Of a DNA stretch of 64,000 nucleotides, positions 42,597 to 52,348 are shown one piece after another. The position numbers and the translations under genes are program-made. The notes beneath the pieces are model-generated. The model saw only the letters and a list, made by a program, of their open reading frames with translations. It was not told where the DNA came from and searched no databases. The DNA lies in the NCBI GenBank assembly GCA_029876055.1, contig CM056878.1, forward strand, positions 1,674,001 to 1,738,000, in the 5' to 3' direction. The first letter of the stretch is position 1, and each line of letters begins with the position of its first letter. Origin of the DNA: Madurella fahalii. Taxonomy: Eukaryota; Ascomycota; Sordariomycetes; Sordariales.

Positions 42597-45257
42597 TCAA
42601 AAGAAGTGCGTATAAATCTTTGAGTTCTCATGAACTTCCATCTCCTATTTACACAGTTAGCTTCCATAGGGCAACCACCGTGGCCACTCAACCCGTGTCT
42701 ACTACTTACCATCTTAAAGCTGTTCAGCTCCTCCTTGATTTGCTGCGCCAGCATCGGTGTCAGGCGGTTGCACGTAGCAATATCACCTCGACGGTCATAC
42801 TCTTGACTCGGCCATGTCTCAAAGAAGACAATCCGGGGGCTGAATGTGGCGTTGCGCTTCATGCTTCCTTGGGGAGTGCTGGGGGCGCTGTCATGGCGGA
42901 GTCGGAGAGCGGAGACGAAGTAATCCTCGCTGCCAATCGTCACAGTCCCGGCCCGCCTATGTCCTTGCGACTCCTCGTTCGGGGTGCTAGGCGCGCTTGA
43001 GCTGGGGGAATCCGTAACGTGGGGAACGCTCGGCAACTCGAGAGCGGCACCCTTGTTGTCCGAAGGCCGCGGCGACGGGCTCGAAGAACCACTGCGATCT
43101 AAAATTCAAAACCAGTTAGTCAGACCCGGAGGTCACGGCCATAGGACGGCGTGGACTTACTCTTCAGGATTCCCTTACGAACGGCAGCCAACACCTCGGC
43201 CCGCTCCTTCTCGCCCCCAACAATACTCTTCCTCGCGGCGGTGCTGTCGGTTCCTGAACTCCCAAGACGCTCCGAGTCACAGCTGGGGACTTTCGCTGCG
43301 TCGATCGAGTTCCTCTCCAACCGGGGGAACCCAGTTCCACCGCCTTGTGCGCGAGGATCAGGGTTCACATTGACCCGCTCTCGTTCAGCTTCTGCAGTGA
43401 TCATGGATACAGCAGCCTGAGTGCTCTCGGGCTGCGTCCCCTCCGTCACCGTTGCGCCAACTACCGACTTGGGCCGGAACAGTCCAACGAGGGATCGAGT
43501 ACCCTTCTTCATACCACGGCCCATCTTACGAATCATAATCGAAGCCGACGACGCCGTGGACGAGATGGAGAGGTTATCCGTCGAGCCTGAAAAGAGCCTG
43601 CCGCCGGCATAGATGTTGCTGCCGATGCCAGCCTCCTCTTGCTGCTGCGCGATGCGAGCTTGTTCGGCATCGTAGGCGTCTTCGGGGTTCCGTTCCTTAT
43701 GAAGCTTGGCCGGCGAATTTTCCGCCGCGTTGCTCTCGTGTACGGCTTTCCGGAACTCGGCCGCGCTACCAAACGAAAAGGCGCGCCGGAGACGTGATGT
43801 TTTGTTCCTTGCTCTGCCCCCCTTCTCATTAATCGCCGACAGCTGCTTGAGAGCGGGGCTCTCGAAGCGAGGCGTAGATGGCTTCTCGGGCTCCCGGGTG
43901 GCCGAATCACCGGCTTCGGCCGGCCCGTTCTCACCTTCCGTATCCATGGTCACTGGCTTTGAAAGGGGAGACGGGTTTACGGTTCGCTTGGCACTCGCGG
44001 CATCGGACGACGAACTGCGTGGTGGGATATTAACCAGCCGGGGATAATCTTGGCTGGAACCGGCTTGGTCAGGAGGAGAAGTCGGCAGGGTGGGGTTACC
44101 AGTGGGGTCAGAGGAGCTGGCGTTGCGGTTGACGGACTATTGGTGGGAGACACTCGGTATTAGCGGTGCACAGCAGGCAAGGCCTCCCCTGTGATTGGAC
44201 AATCCCGGAAAAGAGGTGCAGCGAAGAGGCTGCAATTTAGGGGACTTACAGAGGACGACCGGGAGCTACGACCAGAAGAGCGGCTGTCTGAGCTTCCAGT
44301 TCGACCGTCGTTACCGGCCTTGTCGACAGTCAGATAATTCCCAGTTTTGGCAGGTCTGTTGTCTTTATCGGCGCTCTTCGGGCGAATCGATTCTTCCGGC
44401 TGCTTAAGTTGGGGCGGGGTCAGAAAACCGGCAGAATCCAATGCGGGCATGCTGCGCCTGCGAGCCCTCTTGATCTCGTCGTGGGATTGACTGCGGGGAA
44501 GCCCCATATCATCGACCGCCGATCCAGACAACGCGCCAACAAAGCTGTTGGGCCTATTTGACAGCGAAGGCTGTGAGGGCCGTAGCTGACGGGTAACTTT
44601 CTGATCTGTTCCATTTCGGGTGTTGCCTGCGTTCCCATTGGATGTCGTGGGTGGAGCAGAACTTCCCCCTTGTGAATCTGAAGATCGCAAAGCGGAGCGC
44701 CGATACCTCTCTGGAGGTACACGAACAGGCGCCGCTTGGGCAGGCCCTGGTTGCAACGATGCACCATTTGCTTGTGAAGGCCGAGGAGCTGTTGTAGCTC
44801 CCCGACTGCTAGGAAGTGCAAAATCATCTCGAGGACCAGAACCCATCTGCGGACCAGCAGCGGCAGTGCTGGGCAGATTTGTCATGGACACGCTGGCCGA
44901 GTACCGGGAGCGTGCTACATTTGGTTGTAGGTTGTCCAAGGTCTGGGCTGTGGGCACCGCGGGCGAAGAAGATGTTCGATGTGCTCGGGTTTGCTGCCAT
45001 TGCGTCGTCGGATTAAGACTCGGGGTGCTCGTGAAAGCATACGGTTGGACAGGGGCCGAGCCGCCACGGTACACCACAGGAGCAGTGACTGCAGCAGGCA
45101 ACCCATGGATGCTGTTCCTCTGCGAAGTGCCCGAAGTATACGGCGCACTCGACTGGACCGGGACCGTCTGGAGCATGCCAGAGGCAGATGATGGTCGTGT
45201 CTGGAGCATCGTGGCTGTTCCGGACTGCTGAGGGTAACCTTGCACGAGAGCCGCCAT
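42597..45257 (-). CDS. Bni4-like protein phosphatase 1-targeting protein
   Basis: Four exons (45257-44250, 44136-43161, 43098-42710, 42644-42597) join in phase into 806 residues. The protein is mostly disordered: Ser-, Pro-, Gln- and Arg-rich, with many possible phosphorylation sites. The conserved part is the C-terminus: FSPRIVFFETWPSQEYDRR, then IATCNRLTPMLAQQIKEELN, then FKMEMEVHENSKIYTHFF at the very end. This block resembles the C-terminus of Bni4, which recruits PP1 (Glc7) to the bud neck for chitin synthesis and septum control. RIVF fits the [RK][VI]xF PP1-docking consensus. The last exon has only 16 codons, yet its product matches the family end, which supports the model. Middle segments with RSLVGLFRPKSVVG may be membrane- or septin-binding. 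The role in a filamentous fungus is inferred. Confidence 0.8.
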
Positions 45258-48200
45258 ATCGGAAAGGAAATGGCCTGCAGCAACGGTACTAAATTATATG
45301 ACTTTGTTGGTGTGCTTCCCGAGTTGGGGCCGTGCGGTAGCACCCAAATGCAGGAGTGAAGAGTTCGGGATCGGGGCAGTTTCTGACCCAAAACACCGGT
45401 TAGCAGGGTACTTTAAAAAGCGAAATTTGGGCCGCAAGTGAAATATGATTCTGTGAAGGAGGTGGGGGGGAGGAATCGTTGGTTGGGAAGAGGCTCTCGG
45501 GCCTGTTCCAGAACACCATGTTGAGGTAACATACCTGCCGATTTCAGAGCGAGGATACAGAACACGGGACGAGCCTTTTCAAGGGGACTTTTGTGAGATG
45601 AAGACTTTCAATGGTCTCAGGATAGAATCGAAGGACGCCTGCGGCCAGGGAGAAAGAGGATGGTAGGCGGCTTGAGGGCTCGAGGGTTCGGTGTTTCGTC
45701 TCCAAAACGAAGCTCGCTCCTGTCTCCCGTGTAGACGTGTTACTGCTTCGCAGCCCGTCGTCGAAGAGGTACGCAGCGCCCACAACCGACACCTGCAAAT
45801 TCGGCGGCTATTGGAGCCAGAACATCGAAATGGCCCGGAAGTTGGTGCCGTGAGGGGGGCTGAGGCGGGCAGCGAGTGTGACAGGGCTTTTGGAAAGATG
45901 CCCGAAGCAGGCCAGTTGGCTCTCTTGCGATTGGAGGCTTAGAAGCGAATTGTAGAACGCGAAAGCAGACTAGGCGAGCAGATAGGAAAGCAAGGCAGCA
46001 CGAGCGGAGGAATCGCTACAAGGCAAGTGGGAATGCCCCAGATGGCGGTAAGGGCGGTTGAGAATCGAAAACAAGGGGCGTCCCAAAGGAGGCGAGGCTC
46101 AAGAAGAGCGAGGGCAGGGCGAGGCTGCTCGGAGAGTTTTGGGAGGAACGGCCCCTCGGTCGCAGCCTGAGAGGCAGATTTTCGAAATCGGGGGGGGGCC
46201 ACGTTAGGCGGGAAGAGAGAGGGAACAGAAAAGAAAAGAAAGAATGATGGTGGTGAAGTAAAGGGAAAGATGCCAAACGACAGGACTGAGCGAGATGGAT
46301 CCAAGGGAAGTTTTGCGGGTTGGCGCTGTCCCCGGTGGAAAGCCCAGGCGTTGAGAGAACAAGCAACGGCGGTGCGCTGCCAGAAAACAAGCCCCTGGAA
46401 CGAATGGAGTAAGGTAGCTCCTGGCGTTCGTCGGCTTACGGGCAAATTCCAAGACATCCCATGCAGCCAGTCCAGACACACCACTGCAGGTGCACTCCAC
46501 TTGCTGGGACTCCACTGAAACGCATCGATCGCTGGCTCCGGGGAGCAGCCCAGGAAAAGTCAAGGTCAGGTACATGCTGTCTCTTGCCTCAGCCAGGTTC
46601 CATTGACACAGTACAGTACCGCACTGTACAGTACCGCACTGTACAGTACCGCACTCTGCAACCCCCCTCCGCCAACGATAATAAACGATGCCATGGCCCC
46701 CCCCCCCCGATGGGGGACTCAGGGGAGAAGGCCATTTCGCCTCGGCTCTACTACGCAGTAATTCGCAAATAAGTGCTCCAAATTGGTCCCGCCTCTGCGG
46801 AGCACTTCGACCGGTTTTACATTCCTGGGCCATCTTCGTGCCTCGCCGGCTGTAGATACCTTAAGGAAGTCGGGTATCATGGCTGCAATCATCATCGGCG
46901 CCTGCGCGGCTTGGGCTGGCATGCCTCCAGCTTCATTGGGAGGCCCTTCCCTCGTTTTCAAGGAGCTGCTGTGTTGACGGACCGGCCAGGAGAGGGCGCC
47001 ATGATTGGCTGACGCACAATGGGACGGGCGGGCATTGACCCAAAGCGCGCTAGCAGGGCCCTTTGCTGCGGCCAGAATCTCGCCTTGCCCAGGGGACGAA
47101 GGCGACTCGATGTTTTCGGCCTGCCGACCGCGTTTCTTGCATGCATTTTGCTGCGTACGGTCTACACTACCACACCACGTCAAAACAACAGGCTCGGAAG
47201 CAGCATGATTTAATTTGGATCAACGCCGCAGCCTGAACCGTCCCCCAATGTCCATCTCCCCTCCCTTGCTGCCTCGATGTCACCGAGCCCCGTTTGCATT
47301 CCCCAGTCTTTACGGCTGGGCCCGGAACAGTCTTACTCTGTCGGGCTTCTGGAATGTTGTAATGATCCTGCCAGCTCTATCCGGCGTCGGCAGGCTCCAG
47401 GCGGCATTGCGGTCTTGCAGACCCCGGTAATCTAGTTGTGTACGTGGTAATTCACATCCAACGGGACTTCTTCAGTGGATGAGCGGCAGTGGCAGTAGTG
47501 CCTGTGCCGTTCGGATTCGGAAGATGCTCGGTCACAGCTTCGCAGGGCACCCCTTTTTACTCAGGGCGATCCTGAATCCCAATCGCAGCGGCGGGCGGCA
47601 CTGCAGGGAACAGGAGATCCCACAAACAAACCCACGCAATCCAACGCCAAGCGAAGCACCATGACCGCTGCAGCTCCGCTGCAACACGTCTGCTGCAACG
47701 AAGGCAGCCGTGCCCGCCCGATGGCCGCTGGATTTAATTGAGCAGTATTTTCCCGTCTCAAAGTCTCGGGTCGTCGCACAGCAGCTTTAAAGCCTTCCAA
47801 GCTGTCCAGCCCCGGATCCGGTTTGTCAAGCACAAAATTTAAACGATACTTGGTGACGGGACGGACGGCTAGATTGCAACGTCAACGGCGGCGGGGAGCA
47901 CTCTCACAATAATAAGGGATTCCTTGGCCGCTTGATATAGTCCATGGGCCTGTGCCCCCCGTGGGGAAAAGCACGCCAAGCCAGGGCAATCACCGATGCT
48001 ATCTAACACCTTCCAGGTTGTTCAAGTCGTTGCGTCTTGGTCAGAGTCGACATACCCGATAGGGCATGACGGCCCACCGTTACACAGTTGTGTTCTGGGA
48101 ATACCCATTTAACACGATATGTGCGGCGGAGGCACGGCGCATGCACCTTGGACGGCGTCATCCCACAGCCACGCACGTCGGCTTGTTTTGTATTCGGTTC

Positions 48201-50235
48201 TCGGAGCGAGGTGAGAGATCGACCGTGCCAGTGGCTGGGAAACGGGTCTATTACTCAGAACAACCGCAAGCGAGTGTGGTCTAGCGTGGAGGGTCCTCGA
48301 GCAACTGGTTGCGGCTTTGACCGGAATTAACATACCTACATAGACTACCAGGGGGGGTAAATCGGGGTTCGGATACGTTAGAGAAAAACTCGGTGTGATG
48401 CCATCAGACAAAACCCGCGTAATGACCTGTACATGCTACATATGTAGGTCCTCCACTGACGTTTTCAGTGCTAAGGCATACAATTACGCCATCCGACCGA
48501 GGCAGCATACGCCGAAACGTTCTTTGGAGAAAACCAGCAGCTGAGGCTGTCGATCATCAGGCTGTCTCGGGGTTTTCGAATGCTTAACCAGAGACGGCAC
48601 CAATGGCGAGGCAGTCCCGAGCGAGCTGGCACGGCTTGGCACGAACTTGGGAGTTGTCGATCCCTTGAATCGCATCTGGTGATGCAGCTCTCCGCTCAGC
48701 ACGTGCGACGGCATCGAGGCTCTTTGCAACTCTTGGGCAAAGGGCAGTAGCGGGGAGGAAGAGAATGCCGATTCGCTACGGCAGTCCGGTCAGGCAGCCA
48801 CTCGACAAGCGGGCTGCATCCTGCTGTAGTGTTAGGTACGCAAGCTGATGACATTAGGTGCATTCTCGTGGGCCTCAGCCGATCTCCGGAGCCTCGGAGA
48901 GCACGGCGCGATGCCACGGGCCAGTGCCCGACCTGTCACTTGCCCCGCTTCCATCGGCATGCAGAAGCCGGAGAGACGTCAGGACAGACATCCGGCCGCT
49001 GAATGGACAGACCCCAGACCCGGAGATGGCGTGGAAGCTCCGGCCACGGACACGGCCATCAATCAACAGGGGTCATGGCCGAGCAAGGCGCTGCCAAGGA
49101 TTCCGGTTCCCAGCGGTGATTCGCCCAGAGAGTCGTCGTCAGCATGACTCTGGGAAGCTCCAATGACTGCATGTCGTTGTTGCACACTCGGTGGCCTGTT
49201 CTGTCAAGTTCGCAGCTCGCAGCTTTCCGGTCCCATCTGTCGTGCGGAACAAGAGAGCCTTCACCCCGAGCCTGACCCATCAGCCAGACCGCTTTTACGT
49301 ACACTAGTATAGCAACTGTCTAGCTAGCTCTTAGTGGCTGTTTCAGATGAATTTCAGTGCCCCGCCAAACGCCAAGCTTACTGGACGGGGTGTGCGGGTG
49401 GACGGCTTCCAGAATATCCACGGGCAAAAGCAACCAATCGGTCAAGCCCATCACTTTGTGATGGTCTTGTTTCTCCACGGCCGTTCTTGTACGCGCAAAA
49501 GCAGGGCACTTCCCGGCATCCTGGACCAAAGAGCCACTATGTACAATGGAGAGCGGCAGTTGATCCGGGCCCACCTCATTTATTTGTGTCTTGTCGCGGG
49601 CTTCCGCGTCGTCCGCATCATGCATTCAGCTCCGCCAAGACGGTCCCCCACTGGCGCCCCCCTCGTCAGCCCTCCAGCCCTACCCTTCAGCTGCAGCCTT
49701 GGGAAGAACGGGGTCCTATATTGCTCGCCGGTAGCATGGTTCCACCTTTGTGTTGTTTTCCGTTTGACACGTAGCCGGTGATGCAACGACGAGGACGTCG
49801 TATCATGTTGTCGGAACATGTCCCTTCGTAATCCCGTCGCCTCGTATCCGAAGACATGGATATCCAGGTTCGCGGGCCAGAGAGCACATGCTAAGCGGAT
49901 GCTTAGACGAACCGCGGTTCTGACAGCCTGCACACCACGCACGCAGCAGGTGATGACGAGATGAAGGGTGAAACACGTCACTACCGTATGGTATGTACAG
50001 TACATGCTTGTCGCGTCCTCCAGCCCACCATTATCAACCAAAGCCATGACAAGAATGACTCGTCTCCATCCCAGCAGCGTCCCTGCAACGAAGAGGCTAG
50101 GAAAACTCATTACCTTGTCCATGCTACACCGCAGTATAGCCCAGCCTCGGAAAACAAGGAGTCCTCCCTTGCGGCTTGAATGGGCCGTTACAAGAAAGCA
50201 ATGACAACCTCCGGCATCCTCCCCGGCCGCGTGTA
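45258..50235. other. About 5 kb without supported genes
   Basis: Upstream of the Bni4-like gene (45258 to about 46600) lies its probable promoter and leader. A 15-bp tandem repeat occurs at 46611-46655. From 46700 to 50235 no frame has a domain, a signal or sustained coding character on either strand. I see no transposon proteins, long terminal repeats or RNA genes. The run of C at about 46699-46709 is a simple repeat. Confidence 0.5.
46611..46655. repeat. Perfect 15-bp tandem repeat, three copies
   Basis: The unit GTACAGTACCGCACT is repeated three times without mismatch (46611-46625, 46626-46640, 46641-46655). GTAC occurs twice per unit and part of the unit is self-complementary (AGTGCGGTACTGTAC on the other strand shares GTAC/GTACTGTAC), so the array can form small hairpins. 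It lies in non-coding DNA about 1.35 kb upstream of the Bni4-like gene. Confidence 0.9.
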
Positions 50236-50477
50236 TTAGAGAATGAGCTTACTAACGATAAACGCCAGCGCTTGGTGCCCGTATACCCGCCCATACCCCT
50301 GGTGTGTGTCCGGGTCCGTTCCGTTGGAGCAAAACGGATCCGGAGAGTCGCAGTACGTTTGGATCCTGTCCTCGAACGCAGGACAACGGAAGTCTTTCGG
50401 CCGAGCGGCGAACTGCGCACCGGGGGGCAGGTAGGTGAGGTGCCTTGGTTAGCAACCATGATCACCTCCGTAGTAGC

Positions 50478-50510
<33 letters not shown>

Positions 50511-51305
50511 CATAAGAAGTTGGGAGGTGCTGGGGGAAGGGAGGGAAGAGAAAAAAAGGGGGGTTGGTTTAAACAAAACTTACCCCGCCAGCCGTGGCAT
50601 TCCCGACGTTACCCTTCCGCCCAGCAACATACCTCGGGCTGCCCATGAGTATAATCGCCGCCACGTTGCCCGCCACCTGCCGGCTGACCAGCGGCACCGA
50701 CGAGTTCAGACTCGGAACATCCGGCCCACCGCAAAAGGCGTCGTCCATGATCTGCGCTCCCTACAAACCCAACCCCCCACCGCCCAAGTTAACATCTCCC
50801 TAATCTCACCATCCCGGCCCCCCCTTTCTTTCCCCACTTGGTACGTCTCGTCAAGGAAGGGGGGGGGGGGGGGGCAGAACAACCAACTCACCTGTGAATA
50901 CCCGTGCATGATAATCACGGTCCGAGGACACCGCGCCGCGAACGCGGCCGTCTGCTTGACCACCGCCGCGATGCCGACCGTCACGCTCGCGCTGTAGTCG
51001 GGCCCGCCCGCCGCCGGGTAGACGATAGCCTCGGCAGTGGTAGTAGTCCCGGCGCCGGGGAAGGCGCGCCCGACGAGGTCGACGAGGGTCGACGAGGAGC
51101 CGAACCCGGGCGGGCTGGTCGTCTCGCGGGCGCCGAAGATGTGGAGGTTGGGGCAGGGTTGGGGTTCGTCTTCTCCTTCCTCTGGTTGTGGTCTCTGGTT
51201 CTGGGGTTGCGCGGATAATGGCGGCGGCGGTGGTGATGCGTTAGTGGTGGCGGTGAGCGCTAGGCTGACGGAGAGGAGGACGCGGAGGAGGAGGAGGTTC
51301 TTCAT
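50236..51305 (-). CDS. Secreted CE5 esterase (acetylxylan esterase/cutinase family)
   Basis: This serine esterase removes acetyl groups from xylan or cleaves cutin-type esters outside the cell. Three exons (51305-50892, 50760-50584, 50412-50236) join in phase into 255 residues. The N-terminus MKNLLLLRVLLSVSLALTAT is a signal peptide. A Pro-rich then acidic linker (residues 24-50) precedes the alpha/beta hydrolase core at CPNLHIFGARETT. The nucleophile is Ser137 in GYSQGAQ, interrupted by intron 1 directly after the Gln codon. The acid and base are probably Asp222 (DSPDPFC) and His234 (DTHQGYG), whose 12-residue separation matches acetylxylan esterases. Paired cysteines fit the family. Intron 1 (131 nt) contains a homopolymer of 16 G on the plus strand and intron 2 (171 nt) contains an 11-unit GAT repeat. 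There is no cellulose-binding module. Confidence 0.88.
50478..50510 (+). repeat. GAT microsatellite, 11 units
   Basis: Eleven perfect GAT triplets lie inside intron 2 of the CE5 esterase gene. They would read as ATC on the transcribed strand. They are not coding in the proposed model. Confidence 0.9.
50859..50874 (+). repeat. G16 homopolymer in esterase intron 1
   Basis: A run of 16 G on the plus strand (C in the transcript) occurs about 17 nt from the donor site of intron 1 of the CE5 esterase. It is prone to length change. Confidence 0.9.
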
Positions 51306-52348
51306 GGCGGCGATGGTGGCGATGGTGGCAGTGGTGATGATACTATCGTCCCTACGGCCGGCGGAGTTTGGAGGCAGGACATTCTCTTGTTGTCTGACGT
51401 AGGGGAAAGGGTGGAGAGGGTGGGGGGAGAGAATACCACCACAGGTAATATGGCGCTGGGTGGTATCATATGGCCCCTTACCGTGACGGCGGATGTCGCC
51501 CTCCCTCATCACATCTCTCACCGCAGCCTCTCGCCGTCGGCACGCCGTCGGCATTGGCTGCTTGCCGTTTCGTGCCTCTGAGCCGATGGGATATGGCCTA
51601 GAAGGGTAAAGTCATGGTTGGCCCTAGGAACTCCTGATCGCCCTCTGGCGCATGAAGAACTCGACTGGTAGGTGGTGTGCGGCCGGCCGGAAGGTGGCTT
51701 TAGCCGCAATCCCCGGGCAACGGTGGACGTTAGAGGTCTGGCGGTGTGCAAGTTGTAAACATCGGGTCGCAGAATTCTCGAGGAGGAGGTAGTATTGTAC
51801 CTACCCGTCCCTCTGCCGTTCGTATAAGCCGCTCGGGGTTGCAACCTCTTCTCAGTGAACCCCATCATCAATGTTTCGAAACAACAGCAATCACAAATCA
51901 GATTCGAAACTCTACCAACAATATTCTCCGAGAAGGGCCAGATGCAGCGATCTCCGACGTTTGAAGGTCGTGGCCCCAAGACCTTGAATACCCTGCACCG
52001 TCTCGTGTTGCAGATCATTACATATGGCTTAGTCTGCAGCAGCCGGGCCGTCAGCCTCGAACAAGGATGCGCAAGTGTTCCAGTGGACCCATGAAGAAGA
52101 CGTGAAGGTAGAACAAAATCCCCATTCTTATATCGATCGTACTTTGAAGGTCGATAACAATGCCAATAGCACTACAATTTAGTCACCTTCCCGTTCCATC
52201 ACCATCAAGGTAGCAAGCCATCATCCCAGAACACATATACATAAACCTGTACAGGACGCCAAAGGAGCCAGCCACTTCCAAATGACGAAGAAGGGTAGGT
52301 ATTATCATTCTTCGGACCCACAACAAATCCATATGCCTACCGCAGCTA
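51306..52348. other. Intergenic region between CE5 esterase and CWC22
   Basis: This segment contains the promoter of the esterase (minus strand) and the 3' region of CWC22 (minus strand). The esterase frame is open upstream to 51554, but the signal peptide begins at 51305. No other gene is supported. Confidence 0.5.

Noticed and set aside
44620..45231. Plus-strand frame of 203 codons
   Set aside because: It is antisense to exon 1 of the Bni4-like gene and has no domain.
49580..50122. Minus-strand frame of 180 codons upstream of no known gene
   Set aside because: It has mixed composition without domains and a competing frame of similar length on the other strand.
50176..50997. Plus-strand frame of 273 codons containing a poly-Met run
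   Set aside because: The methionines come from the GAT/ATG microsatellite, and the frame runs through exons and introns of the CE5 esterase on the other strand.
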